A stretch of DNA of 64,000 bases, taken from the NCBI GenBank assembly GCA_000980705.1, contig LBCK01000004.1, forward strand, positions 225,910 to 289,909. The letters are read 5' to 3'. The position numbers and the translations under genes were made by a program. Positions within the stretch are counted from its first letter, which is position 1; every line of letters begins with the position of its first letter. Below are positions 8,770 to 17,695 of this stretch, one piece after another. The stretch comes from Ruminococcus sp. UNK.MGS-30. GTDB taxonomy: Bacteria > Bacillota > Clostridia > Oscillospirales > Ruminococcaceae. The notes below the pieces were generated by a model that saw only the letters and a list, made by a program, of their open reading frames with translations, was not told where the DNA came from and did no database searches.

Positions 8770-8845
8770 TATTTTGCCGTCAAAAAATCGTATGAGAAAT
8801 GCGAAAAACATTGGAAACAGCGTGATTTTTTAGGCTTGAATGGTC

Positions 8846-8864
8846 AATGGGCGGATTTTACGAA
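8846..8864. repeat. Right arm (IR-R) of the 19-bp inverted repeat
   Basis: AATGGGCGGATTTTACGAA, 74 bases after the recombinase stop codon, is the exact reverse complement of 7477-7495. The enclosed segment is 1350 bp. Confidence 0.85.
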
Positions 8865-8882
8865 GAAATCTACATTTTATAG

Positions 8883-8926
8883 AAAAAACCATGCTGGGAA
8901 GAAATGCTCTCCCAGCATGGTTTTTT
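8883..8926 (+). terminator. Rho-independent terminator just outside IR-R
   Basis: A 17-bp perfect stem (8883-8899 with 8910-8926; core CCATGCTGGGA / TCCCAGCATGG) is bounded by A6 and T6, so it can act in both directions. It ends the recombinase transcript in the present orientation. It lies beyond the right arm, so it would not follow the recombinase after an inversion. The remaining bases 8927-9071 show nothing I can assign. Confidence 0.85.
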
Positions 8927-9071
8927 ATGGTTCTGGATTTGTTCCCTGATACGTTCTCAGCTTGTATGCGTTGTGTCAATTTCAATTTCGTGTATTTCTG
9001 ATCTTATCCTGACTTGTTCCCGCATACAGAAAAAAGGCATCTCAGCTACCTTTCAAATATTCTCCAAAAAG

Positions 9072-9100
9072 AAAAAAGTGCCGAAAAATCAGCACTTTTT
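9072..9100 (-). terminator. Terminator after rlmD
   Basis: A short stem AAAAGTGC / GCACTTTT with an A+T-rich loop. Read on the minus strand it ends in a T-run 13 bases after the rlmD stop codon. Confidence 0.7.
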
Positions 9101-9112
9101 CACCCATCATCC

Positions 9113-10462
9113 TTACTTTCTTGACATCAATACTACGCACTCAACGTGCCCCGTCCCAGGAAACAAATCCACCGGCTGCACCCGTTCTGCCGCATACCCC
9201 ATCCGGCTCAGCATTGCACAGTCTCTGGCTGCCGTTGTGGCGTTGCAGGAAATCATCACGATTCGCTCCGGCTGCATCTGCACCATCGCCCAGAGCGCTG
9301 CCTCATCGCATCCCTTTCTGGGCGGATCGACGACGATCACATCCGGCGCAGTCCCCTGTTCCGCCAGCTTTCCGGCAATGCTGCCTGCATCGCCGCAGAA
9401 AAACGCCGCATTTTTCACGCCAGCTCTCGCAGCATTTTCCTTTGCATTCTCCACAGCCTCTGGAACAATTTCCACGCCAACCAATTCCAACACCGCATCT
9501 GCCATAGACAGCCCGATCGTTCCGGCGCCGCAGTACAAATCCAACAGCCGTTCTTTCCCCGTCAGCTGTGCAAATTCTTTTGCCGCACCATAAAGCCGCT
9601 CTGCCTGTATGGTATTCACCTGGTAAAACGACTCCGGCGAAAGATCAACAGCATTGCCGCACATGGTGTCCGTAATGGTATCTTTTCCCCACAGCGTTTC
9701 CGTGGAATCTCCCAGAATCACATTGGTTTTCTTCGGGTTGCAGTTCATGCTGATACTCTTGATCTGCGGATACTGCTCGGTCAAAATCTCAACTAACGGC
9801 ATCAGCTTTTTCCGAATTGGCTTGCGCACGATAAAGCAAACCATCACCTCTCCGGAATGCTGTCCGCACCGCAGATACAAGTGCCGCATATCCCCTTTTC
9901 CGCTGGATTCATTGTATACTGAAATCGAATTGCGCCGCACAAACTCCAGCACTGTACCGGCAATTTTCCCAAACAATTCCGGCTGCAGCAAACAGTCCTT
10001 CACCGAAATCACCCGATGACTTCTCCGGGCAAAAAAGCCCAGAATCGGCTGTCCTGTTTTGTCCAAAGCGAACGGATACTGCGCCTTGTTGCGGTATCTG
10101 GTACGGGACTCAGCGCCCAGAATCGGCAAAAATTCCGGAGAAAGCTTTCCCAGTCTAATAAAAGCATCCTGCACCGCCTTTTCTTTCACACGCAGTTCTG
10201 CATCATACGTGATATGCTGAAACAGACAGCCGCCGCACTGGGATAAACCGCAGGCAGGCACAATGCGGTCTGCCGAAGGCTCCAGCAGTTCTTCCACGAT
10301 CCCAAAGGCATAGCTCTTCAGTACTTTTACGATGCGCACCCGAATCCGGTCACCCACTGCGGTGTGCGGCACAAACACTGCCATATTGTCCACCCGACAG
10401 ACACCGCTGCCTTCCGTGGTCATATCCATGATTTCTGTTTCAAAAATGTCGTTCTTTTTCAA
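9113..10462 (-). CDS. rlmD: 23S rRNA (uracil-C5)-methyltransferase, RlmD/RumA family
   Basis: 449 residues beginning at TTG 10462 behind GAGG; no better ATG exists. An N-terminal TRAM domain (residues 1-60) is followed by the Fe-S cysteine cluster (CGLSQCGGC near residue 72, later Cys in VKDCLLQ). The C-terminal Rossmann methyltransferase has the SAM motif LLDLYCGAGTIGLSMA, VVDPPRKGCDEA and the catalytic-Cys motif MISCNATTAARDC. The family methylates uracil C5 in 23S rRNA (U1939 and, in many Firmicutes, U747) or tRNA U54; the exact target cannot be told from sequence. It is transcribed separately from the operon upstream, from which a strong terminator divides it. Confidence 0.9.
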   Translation of the reverse strand: MKKNDIFETEIMDMTTEGSGVCRVDNMAVFVPHTAVGDRIRVRIVKVLKSYAFGIVEELLEPSADRIVPACGLSQCGGCLFQHITYDAELRVKEKAVQDAFIRLGKLSPEFLPILGAESRTRYRNKAQYPFALDKTGQPILGFFARRSHRVISVKDCLLQPELFGKIAGTVLEFVRRNSISVYNESSGKGDMRHLYLRCGQHSGEVMVCFIVRKPIRKKLMPLVEILTEQYPQIKSISMNCNPKKTNVILGDSTETLWGKDTITDTMCGNAVDLSPESFYQVNTIQAERLYGAAKEFAQLTGKERLLDLYCGAGTIGLSMADAVLELVGVEIVPEAVENAKENAARAGVKNAAFFCGDAGSIAGKLAEQGTAPDVIVVDPPRKGCDEAALWAMVQMQPERIVMISCNATTAARDCAMLSRMGYAAERVQPVDLFPGTGHVECVVLMSRK

Positions 10463-10482
10463 ATTTCCATCGCCTCGTATTG

Positions 10483-10530
10483 AAAAACCTGTTCTGCATT
10501 TTCACATACCCTTGCACAGAACAGGTTTTT
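10483..10530. terminator. Bidirectional terminator
   Basis: AAAAACCTGTTCTG and its exact reverse complement enclose a 20-base loop. On the minus strand it ends the recJ-to-MIF operon. The rlmD start codon lies just beyond it, so the rlmD promoter must overlap or follow this element. Confidence 0.85.
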
Positions 10531-10595
10531 GATTGATTTGCAGCGCACCGGCGGCTATAGTACATCTCGCACCGGCACAGCATTCTTGTTTCCCA

Positions 10596-10937
10596 TCAGA
10601 AATTCGAGCTGTTCCAGCCCCAATTCTCTGTACACATATAGCTTACATAAATTCTGTCTGTTGGAATTTTTAGTGTATCCAGCAGAATTCCGGTAATGTT
10701 GCTGGTCAGCGTATTCAGCGCATTGGACGATGCTTTTCCGTACAGCTGAACCTCTACCATTGCTGCCGGCGCATCTGTTCCCTGAAAGAAAAGCTGCTTG
10801 TCGCCCTCTGTCTCCACCATCAGCCAGTTCTCCGTTTTTCCGGGAACTGCTGTAATTGCAAGTCCAAGATGTGTCTTAATATTTTTTGCCTGTTCGTCTG
10901 TGATTGCTGTATTTGTCTGAACATGAATAAATGGCAT
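10596..10937 (-). CDS. MIF-like tautomerase
   Basis: 113 residues, the length of macrophage migration inhibitory factor homologues. After removal of Met the protein begins with Pro (MPFIHVQTN), the catalytic base of the tautomerase superfamily. The C-terminus WGWNSSNF matches the MIF-type ending (GWNNSTF). The MIF group tautomerises phenylpyruvate-type keto-enols; no physiological substrate is evident here. It has an AAAGGAG ribosome site and starts 14 bases after hemZ, so it is probably the last gene of the recJ-relA-MBL-hemZ operon, followed by a terminator. Confidence 0.85.
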   Translation of the reverse strand: MPFIHVQTNTAITDEQAKNIKTHLGLAITAVPGKTENWLMVETEGDKQLFFQGTDAPAAMVEVQLYGKASSNALNTLTSNITGILLDTLKIPTDRIYVSYMCTENWGWNSSNF

Positions 10938-10951
10938 ATCTGTACTCCTTT

Positions 10952-12475
10952 TTACTCCGTTTCCTGTTCCCGAATCCGCTCGCAGATCTCCCGTACCTGC
11001 TCTTTCTTCTGCATCAGCTGGTCAAACTGACGGATATACTCATAGGGAAACTTATAGTTATGGATTCGTGTGATTCTGCCGCAGGGTTCTACCAGCTTTG
11101 TGGACGCACCGCATCCAGCGCCAAAAATGGACTGACTCTCATCCATAATAAGGATGTTGTACAGCGATTCCTTTCCTGCACGGGCATATCCCACGTTTTC
11201 CTGGTTGTCAATGGTGTTCTTCTGCCGGTACATATAATAGGGCGCATAGCCGTGTTCCGGCAGACGGCGCATACTCTCCTGCACCATCTGTTCCACCGGG
11301 TTATGTACCTGACTCTCTCCCTCAGCAAAAAGATTTGCCGCCCGTTTCAGCGTCAGCGCATGAACAGTAATGCTGTCCGGGTCTAACGCCAGGATCTTCT
11401 CCAGGGTATCATGAAAGCCCTCCGGTGTATCCCCTGGCAGTCCGGCAATGAGGTCCATATTGATATTGTCGAATCCTGCCGCACGAGCCATCCGGAATGC
11501 CTCCACCGTCTGCGCCGTAGTATGCTTTCTTCCAATAGTTTCCAGTACGCTGTCCTGCATAGTCTGCGGATTGACAGAAATACGATCAACCCCGAACCGT
11601 TTCAGTGTTTTCAGCTTTTCCGGGGTAATGGTATCCGGTCTGCCAGCCTCAACGCAGTATTCCCGCAGATGCGAAAGGTCAAAATTGTCCTGCACAGCCG
11701 TCAGTACCTGTTCCAGCTGTTCCGCCGTCAGCGAAGTTGGCGTACCGCCGCCGAAATAGACCGTATCCACCAGAAGTTCCTGTTCCCGTACCAGCTGCCC
11801 CCAGATCACCAGCTCTTCGCACAGCTTTTCCAGATATCCCGGAATCAGCTTGTGCGCCTGTTCTATGGAATGGGATACAAAGGAACAATAGCTGCAGCGT
11901 GTGGGACAAAACGGAATCGACAAATACAAACTGATGCCACGCTTTGGCGTTTTCTCCAAAAGCGGCTGCTGTACGATCGCCGTATCGTAGACCAAAGACA
12001 GCTTTTCCGGGGAAATCCAGAACTTCTCATGGAGTTTCTCACAGACCTCTGCCTTGGTATACCCTTTGCCCAGATAAGGCTGCACCTTTTTTACCGGACG
12101 AATCCCCGTCAGCAAGCCCCACGCCGGATGCAGATCTGTGATCTGTTCCAGCAGCCGGAACAGCATGGCACTGAACCGGTATTCGCACAGCTGCTTGTCT
12201 GTTTCCGGCGAACAGGCCGGGAAAAACTGCTCCTGCTCCAGCGTCTTTCCCAGGTACTGCACCCGGACAAAAAAGCGGCTCTGACTGCCCTGCTGTTCCA
12301 GCGTGAGAACAGCACCCTCTTCTGCATCCTCCGGCAGCTGCGCCGTATCATAGAGAAACGTAAACTTTCGAATCGGCAGGAAAATCTTGCAGATACATTC
12401 GATTTCATATTTCAGCGTGTGTCCCGAAAAGACAACGGGAAACGGCTTTGTCAGATTGGTTTCAACATTTGGCAT
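10952..12475 (-). CDS. hemZ: Coproporphyrinogen III dehydrogenase-like radical SAM protein HemZ
   Basis: 507 residues. The N-terminal part (1-175) is the HemZ-specific extension. The radical SAM core begins near residue 183, with the Fe-S triad Cys190-x3-Cys194-x2-Cys197 (FCPTRCSYCSF). It continues with VYFGGGTPTSL and GLPGDTPEGF, typical of the HemN/HemW/HemZ group. HemZ proteins are assigned to oxygen-independent oxidation of coproporphyrinogen III in Firmicutes, but several members of this superfamily are heme chaperones or have unknown roles, so the reaction is not proven. It starts three bases after the MBL gene stop, in the relA operon and away from the hem cluster. Confidence 0.87.
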   Translation of the reverse strand: MPNVETNLTKPFPVVFSGHTLKYEIECICKIFLPIRKFTFLYDTAQLPEDAEEGAVLTLEQQGSQSRFFVRVQYLGKTLEQEQFFPACSPETDKQLCEYRFSAMLFRLLEQITDLHPAWGLLTGIRPVKKVQPYLGKGYTKAEVCEKLHEKFWISPEKLSLVYDTAIVQQPLLEKTPKRGISLYLSIPFCPTRCSYCSFVSHSIEQAHKLIPGYLEKLCEELVIWGQLVREQELLVDTVYFGGGTPTSLTAEQLEQVLTAVQDNFDLSHLREYCVEAGRPDTITPEKLKTLKRFGVDRISVNPQTMQDSVLETIGRKHTTAQTVEAFRMARAAGFDNINMDLIAGLPGDTPEGFHDTLEKILALDPDSITVHALTLKRAANLFAEGESQVHNPVEQMVQESMRRLPEHGYAPYYMYRQKNTIDNQENVGYARAGKESLYNILIMDESQSIFGAGCGASTKLVEPCGRITRIHNYKFPYEYIRQFDQLMQKKEQVREICERIREQETE

Positions 12476-12478
12476 GAA

Positions 12479-13102
12479 TTATAGTCCTCGCATCGTTGGA
12501 TTGTGTTCCTTTTCAAAAGAAAGTGTCGATTCTTCATTATGCCCCGGCAATACCCGAAAATCGCCGTCCAGCGCTTTCAGTTTCCGGAAAGATTCCAGCA
12601 TCTGTGCATCGCTGCCGCCTGGAAAATCCGTTCTGCCACGGGACATCCGGAACAGTGTGTCTCCGGTGTACAGCACATCGCCGCTTTGCAGGCAAACGCT
12701 GCCCGGTGTATGCCCCGGTGTATGAATCACCGTGAACGTATTGTCCCCGAATTGGAGCGTGTCACCGTCCTCCACCGTTTTCCATTCCTGAACAGGCTGA
12801 AACGGCTGGGTAGACAGCCAGTCGCCCAGATTGGCACGGCTGTCAGTCAGCATATTTGCATCAAGAGAATGCACATAGACCGGAATCTGATACTTTTCCC
12901 GTACCTGCTCCACACCGGCAATGTGATCGTAATGCCCGTGCGTCAGCAGAATTGCCAGGGGTTCCAGCTGCATCATTTCCAGACGGCGGAACACGATAGG
13001 CGCATCACCGCCGATGTCCACGATGACACACTTCTTGTTGCCCACTTCCTGGATATAACAGTTCGATGCCAGTTCTCCCAGCATCAGCGTTGTAATTTTC
13101 AT
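12479..13102 (-). CDS. MBL-fold metallo-hydrolase (glyoxalase II-like)
   Basis: 207 residues starting at ATG 13102, behind GAGGTGG; a frame start at 13126 lies inside relA without a ribosome site. It has the metallo-beta-lactamase metal motif THGHYDH, later His in HTPGHTPGS, Asp in YTGDTLF and a final His in LPGHNEES. This is the compact YcbL/GloB-like subgroup common in clostridia, downstream of relA. Glyoxalase II-like thioester hydrolysis is the usual annotation, but the substrate is uncertain because the substrate-binding C-terminal domain of true GloB is absent. It lies 10 bases after relA and 3 bases before hemZ. Confidence 0.85.
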   Translation of the reverse strand: MKITTLMLGELASNCYIQEVGNKKCVIVDIGGDAPIVFRRLEMMQLEPLAILLTHGHYDHIAGVEQVREKYQIPVYVHSLDANMLTDSRANLGDWLSTQPFQPVQEWKTVEDGDTLQFGDNTFTVIHTPGHTPGSVCLQSGDVLYTGDTLFRMSRGRTDFPGGSDAQMLESFRKLKALDGDFRVLPGHNEESTLSFEKEHNPTMRGL

Positions 13103-13112
13103 TGCAGCCACC

Positions 13113-15368
13113 TCACTTTTTTGCACGTTCCACAGAGATCACGCCCCGGATCTTCCGCAGCTTATCCATGATTGCCTGGAGCTGATCTGTTCCGGCAACC
13201 TGGACGCTCGCCTCAAAAATCGCATTGCCGTTGCGCAGATTCCGGGATGACGAATGCACGATCAGAATATGCGATTCCGAGAGAATCTTCGTAATATCAA
13301 ACACCAGCCCCACACGGTCTGACGCAATCACTTCGATGCCGGTAGGAATCAGCGCAGAAGTGTTGTTCGTCCACTGCACCGGCAGCCAGCGTGCCATTTC
13401 CTCCGGGTTGTTCCGTTTCAGCGCCGCCTGGTAGTTGACGCAGTTTTTCGTATGCACGGAAATGCCGTGTCCCCGTGTGATAAAGCCCACGATATCATCG
13501 CCCGGCAGCGGATTGCAGCACTGCGCAAACTTGAATACGCAGTCGTCGATCCGATCCAGGACAATACAGTCCTTACCGGATGGTGTCTCCGTCTGCATCA
13601 CCGGTGCAACCGGATTTGTCTCTTCTTCCTCTGCGCCGTGCGATTTCACATACAGTTCTTTCAGTCTCGGCATGATCTTGGACAGCATAACGCCGCCGTA
13701 TCCGATCGAGGCGTAGAAGTCCTCCAGCGTGTCGCAGTTGTGCCGTTTCAGATCATCTGCCAGGAATGCGCCCCATTCCGTTTCCGGCAGATTGATGTGA
13801 CAGCGCTTGAACTCCTGCTCCAGATTCGCCTTGCCGGTAGCAATGTTCTCTTCTCGGCACTCTTTCTTGAACCAGGAACGAATCTTGGACTTTGCCTCGT
13901 TGGTCTTGACAATACCCAGCCATGCACGATTGGGTCCCTTGTTGGGGTCTTTGCTGGTCAAGACTTCGCAGATCTGTCCCGTCTGGAGCGGATAATCCAG
14001 CGGAACCATCTTGCCGTCCACCTTGCCGCCGATGGTCTTGTGTCCGATTTCCGTGTGGATGCGGTATGCAAAGTCGATCACCGTTGACCCAACCGGCAGA
14101 GAGATGGAATCGCCACGGGGCGTCATTACCACAATATCCTCCGGAGACAGGTCGTTCTTGATGGCACGGACAATTTCTTCCACGTCGTCCGAGGTCTGCT
14201 GCGCCTCAATTACCTTGCGCACCCATGCCAGGCGCTCTTCCATCTTATCCTTGCCCTGGATTCCCTCTTTGTACTTCCAGTGGGCAGCGATGCCGTATTC
14301 CGCAGAGACGTGCATATCCCAGGTGCGAATCTGAATCTCAAAAGGAATGCTCTCCCGTCCCAGAACAGTAGTGTGCAGGGACTGATACATATTGGACTTC
14401 GGCGTAGAGATATAGTCCTTGAACCGGTTCGGCAAGGGTCGGAACATATCATGTACAATACCCAGCACCATATAGCACTCTGCAACCGTAGAGACAATGA
14501 CACGGACAGCATACTTGTCATAGATCTCATCCATGCCCTTGTGGTTGACATAGACCTTCTTGTAAATGCCGTAGATGCTCTTGACACGTCCCTCAATGAT
14601 CGGTTCTTTCGCAAAGTGTTCCTGTGCCAGGCGTTTCCGGATACGTTCCTTAATGGATTCGATGAACTTTTCCCGTTCATCCTTTTTGATCTCCATAATA
14701 TGTTCGATTTCCGAATACGCATAGGAGTCCAGGTAATAGAACGCCAGGTCTTCCAGCTCGTCCTTTACAGTACGGATTCCCAGACGGTGTGCGATCGGCG
14801 CATAGACATTCATGGTTTCCAGCGCAATGCGGCGCTGTTTTTCCGGCGGCAGGAATTTCAGTGTACGCATATTGTGAATACGGTCTGCCAGCTTGATAAT
14901 CATGACCCGGATGTCATGGGACATGGCAAGCAGAATCTTCCGGACATTCTCCGCCTGCTGCTGTTCCTTGTCGAAAATCGGAATGCGGTTCAGCTTGGTG
15001 ACGCCGTCCACCAGCATCGCCACATCCTGTCCGAACTTCTTCCGGATATCATCCAGCGTATATTCCGTATCCTCTACCACATCGTGGAGCAGACCCACGC
15101 AGATCGTATCCGTATCCATTCCCAGATCCAGCAGAATATCTGCCACCGCCAGCGGATGGATAATATACGGTTCTCCGGAAGAGCGTTTCTGCCCGGCGTG
15201 TGCCTTTTCTGCCAGCTGATACGCAGACAGGATCTTGCTCAGATCGTACTGTTTATCCGTCGCAAGAATCTTCTTCGCCAGATCCGAGATCGTGACCTCA
15301 TTCTGAGGGATCTGCGGTTTATCCTGTGCAGCCAAACGCACATCTCCGCTTGTGTTTTCCTGTGTCAT
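13113..15368 (-). CDS. relA: Bifunctional (p)ppGpp synthetase/hydrolase
   Basis: 751 residues from ATG 15368, which overlaps the recJ stop (ATGA); a longer open frame to 15677 lies inside recJ and is discounted. Order: HD hydrolase domain (PYIIHPLAVADIL; LLHDVVEDT near residue 95), RelA/SpoT synthetase domain (YDKYAVRVIV near 290), TGS domain (VVMTPRGDSISLPVG), the helical/CC region (FAQCCNPLPGDDIVGF) and a C-terminal ACT domain. The catalytic HD pair is intact, so it should both make and degrade the stringent alarmone, as the single long Rel of Firmicutes does. It sits in the recJ-relA-MBL-hemZ-MIF operon. Confidence 0.95.
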   Translation of the reverse strand: MTQENTSGDVRLAAQDKPQIPQNEVTISDLAKKILATDKQYDLSKILSAYQLAEKAHAGQKRSSGEPYIIHPLAVADILLDLGMDTDTICVGLLHDVVEDTEYTLDDIRKKFGQDVAMLVDGVTKLNRIPIFDKEQQQAENVRKILLAMSHDIRVMIIKLADRIHNMRTLKFLPPEKQRRIALETMNVYAPIAHRLGIRTVKDELEDLAFYYLDSYAYSEIEHIMEIKKDEREKFIESIKERIRKRLAQEHFAKEPIIEGRVKSIYGIYKKVYVNHKGMDEIYDKYAVRVIVSTVAECYMVLGIVHDMFRPLPNRFKDYISTPKSNMYQSLHTTVLGRESIPFEIQIRTWDMHVSAEYGIAAHWKYKEGIQGKDKMEERLAWVRKVIEAQQTSDDVEEIVRAIKNDLSPEDIVVMTPRGDSISLPVGSTVIDFAYRIHTEIGHKTIGGKVDGKMVPLDYPLQTGQICEVLTSKDPNKGPNRAWLGIVKTNEAKSKIRSWFKKECREENIATGKANLEQEFKRCHINLPETEWGAFLADDLKRHNCDTLEDFYASIGYGGVMLSKIMPRLKELYVKSHGAEEEETNPVAPVMQTETPSGKDCIVLDRIDDCVFKFAQCCNPLPGDDIVGFITRGHGISVHTKNCVNYQAALKRNNPEEMARWLPVQWTNNTSALIPTGIEVIASDRVGLVFDITKILSESHILIVHSSSRNLRNGNAIFEASVQVAGTDQLQAIMDKLRKIRGVISVERAKK

Positions 15369-17401
15369 ACAACATCCGCTCCTTTTTTCTGTAATCCCTG
15401 CAGCAGGACGGAACTTTGCAGATTCACCTTTTCCTTTACCGGATTCCGGCGTACCCGCTGTGTCCAGAGATCCTGCTGCACCAATCCCAATTCCGAAAAA
15501 ATATCCAACGCCAGCCGAAGTTTGCAGTAGTTCATCTGCGGCAGATCCTGCACGCTCCCGAACAGCCCATCCAACGCAATATCCGTCTGTGGAATTCGCT
15601 GATAGATCTGCACCAGCACATCTCTTGCCGGTGTAATTGCCGGATAAAAGTTCTGCTGCAATGCCTCGCCGCGGCAAAATTGTTCATATGTACTCTGTGC
15701 GGCAAAATATTTCGCCTGTTTCAGACCGCTTTTCCGATAGTCCTTGACGATCACAGAAAGCTGCGGTCTGCCCTGAAAACTGCCCACCTCTATGTTGACC
15801 AGAAAATCGCAGATATCGCCGTTTTTCAGCGTCACATCCTCCGGTTTCGTCCGGAACAGCAGCAGATCCATTGCCATGCCGCCGTAAGTAATTTTAAGCT
15901 TGGAATGCGTTCCGCCGGACAGCGGCTGGATGCCCTGCATCACCGCATGACAAAGCGCAAACACCGGCGTAGGATTTCCCTCACCGAAAGGCGCAAGCAC
16001 CGACAGGCTGGTAATATTCTCCATGGTGATCTCCTGGGGCATCAGCAGCCGGTCTGCCTCTAAGGTCAGCACCGGCATGGTGGGATGTGCCTCTTTTGCA
16101 TAGTGCTGCACTGCCTTTCGGAACAGTTCCACGTGGTCTGCCGGCAGAGAAAAACCGCCTGCGCCGGGGTGACCGCCGTACCGGGACAGCAGATCACTGC
16201 AGGCATGGAGACAGCGAAATGCAGAGAATTCGCCGAACGACCGCATTGACCCTCTCGCCTGATCGCCTTCTATGGTAATCAGAATGGTCGGCTTGCCGAA
16301 CTGCTCTTCCAGACGGGATGCCGCAATGCCGATAACGCCGTGATGCCAGTTTTCTCCGGCAAATACCAGTACACGTTCTTTCAGCAGCTGCGGCTGTTCT
16401 GCCGCCTGCAAAGCAATCTCTTCCAGGATTCTGGATTCCTCCGCTTTTCTCGCCTGGTTGCGCCGTTCCAGCTCTTCCACCAGTTCTGCCGCCTCATCCG
16501 GATCTTCACATAACAGCAGTTCCACCGCCGTTTTCGGAGAGCCGAACCGTCCGGCGGCGTTGATTCTCGGTGCAATGCCGAATGCAATGGAAGTAGAAGT
16601 AAACGCCTTTCCCGTCAGTCCGCTTTTGTCCAGGAGTGCCAGCAGTCCGGGACGCTCTGTGTTCGCCAAAAGCCGCAGTCCCAGCTGCACCAGATAGCGG
16701 TTTTCGCCGGAAAGCGTTACCACATCTGCCACAGTTGCGATTGCCGCCAGTTCCCCGAATTGCTCCAGCGCCATTGCCGTATCGCCGCCGTCCAGCGCCG
16801 CCACCAGTTTCAGCGCCACGCCCGCACCGCAGAGGTCGTGAAACGGCGAAGTATCATCTGCCCGGTGTGCGTCCACGATCGCTGCCGCTCTCGGCAGCGT
16901 TTCCAGCGGCTGGTGGTGGTCTGTGATGACCAGCGTCATGCCCAGCTCTGCAATCAGTTCCGCCTCTTCCAGCGCAGTGATGCCGTTGTCCACCGTAACG
17001 ATCAGTTCCACGCCGTCCTCGTGCATTTCCCGGACTGCATTGGTATTCAGCCCGTATCCCTCATCCCGTTCCGGAATGCGATAGGTTACATCTGCGCCCA
17101 GTTCCAGTAGATAAGAGTACAGGATCACCGTGGCTGTTACACCATCACAGTCGTAGTCTCCGTAAATGCAGATGCGGCTGCCGCTGTACATTGCCTGGTT
17201 GATGTAATCTGCCGCCGTTTCCATATCTGCGGTGAGAAACGGATCTGCCAGACCGTCACACTGTAAAAATGCCGCCGCTTCCTGCACATTGTGCATTCCA
17301 CGGGATGCCAGAACCTGTGCACACAGCATGGACAGATCGCTGCCGCTCCGGATCTGTTTTGCCGCCTCTTCCGGCGGCTGGTGAATCAGCCACTTCTTCA
17401 T
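15365..17401 (-). CDS. recJ: Single-stranded-DNA-specific exonuclease RecJ
   Basis: 678 residues from ATG 17401 with AGGAGG at ideal spacing; the ATG at 17422 is less well placed. The DHH domain has YGDYDCDGVTAT, VDNGITALEEA and ITDHHQP. The DHHA1 domain has WHHGVIGIAASRL and RYGGHPGAGGF, and an OB-fold region follows. RecJ degrades 5' single strands during recombination and mismatch or base-excision repair. The C-terminal 120 residues beyond the OB region match no motif I recognise, although extra C-terminal domains are common in Firmicute RecJ. It is the first gene of the operon with relA. Confidence 0.94.
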   Translation of the reverse strand: MKKWLIHQPPEEAAKQIRSGSDLSMLCAQVLASRGMHNVQEAAAFLQCDGLADPFLTADMETAADYINQAMYSGSRICIYGDYDCDGVTATVILYSYLLELGADVTYRIPERDEGYGLNTNAVREMHEDGVELIVTVDNGITALEEAELIAELGMTLVITDHHQPLETLPRAAAIVDAHRADDTSPFHDLCGAGVALKLVAALDGGDTAMALEQFGELAAIATVADVVTLSGENRYLVQLGLRLLANTERPGLLALLDKSGLTGKAFTSTSIAFGIAPRINAAGRFGSPKTAVELLLCEDPDEAAELVEELERRNQARKAEESRILEEIALQAAEQPQLLKERVLVFAGENWHHGVIGIAASRLEEQFGKPTILITIEGDQARGSMRSFGEFSAFRCLHACSDLLSRYGGHPGAGGFSLPADHVELFRKAVQHYAKEAHPTMPVLTLEADRLLMPQEITMENITSLSVLAPFGEGNPTPVFALCHAVMQGIQPLSGGTHSKLKITYGGMAMDLLLFRTKPEDVTLKNGDICDFLVNIEVGSFQGRPQLSVIVKDYRKSGLKQAKYFAAQSTYEQFCRGEALQQNFYPAITPARDVLVQIYQRIPQTDIALDGLFGSVQDLPQMNYCKLRLALDIFSELGLVQQDLWTQRVRRNPVKEKVNLQSSVLLQGLQKKGADVV

Positions 17402-17437
17402 GCTCTTTCCTCCTGCTGACATAGTGTCTTACTTTAT

Positions 17438-17466
17438 ATTATACCCGAAAAAGTGACAAATTGCAA
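17438..17466 (-). promoter_or_regulatory. Promoter of the recJ-relA operon
   Basis: The minus strand has TTGCAA (17466-17461), a 17-bp spacer and a perfect TATAAT (17443-17438), 37 bases before the recJ ATG. The rest of the 17402-17695 gap shows only a weak TATACT (17613) for the divergent thioesterase gene. Confidence 0.7.
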
Positions 17467-17695
17467 TACCGGGAAGAAAAAAATCGTTTTTCCGTCCTGT
17501 TCTCTGCATTTCGAAGAACACTGCGTAAAGCTTGTGCCTCAGATATGCCTTATCCAGCGTTTCTTTAACACACTGGACACAAAAAGAACCAGTAAAACCG
17601 AAGAAGTTGTGCTATACTAAAAAGAAAGTCTTTCTGTGTCCACGGAAACAAAAAGGCAGTTTCCGGAAACACATCCGAGAAAAGGAGTCCGTATT

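Noticed and set aside
7477..8864. attL/attR of an integrated prophage or conjugative element
   Set aside because: The repeats are inverted rather than direct, and the enclosed 1.35 kb holds only the recombinase with no other mobile-element gene.
7477..8864. An insertion sequence with terminal inverted repeats
   Set aside because: The encoded protein is a tyrosine recombinase, not a DDE transposase, and no target duplication is visible next to the arms.
8927..9071. A possible tRNA or small RNA between the recombinase terminator and rlmD
   Set aside because: No cloverleaf, no conserved T-loop and no promoter could be made out on either strand.
15369..15677. A 103-residue N-terminal extension of RelA
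   Set aside because: It runs inside recJ; the conserved Rel sequence begins after ATG 15368, which shares ATGA with the recJ stop.
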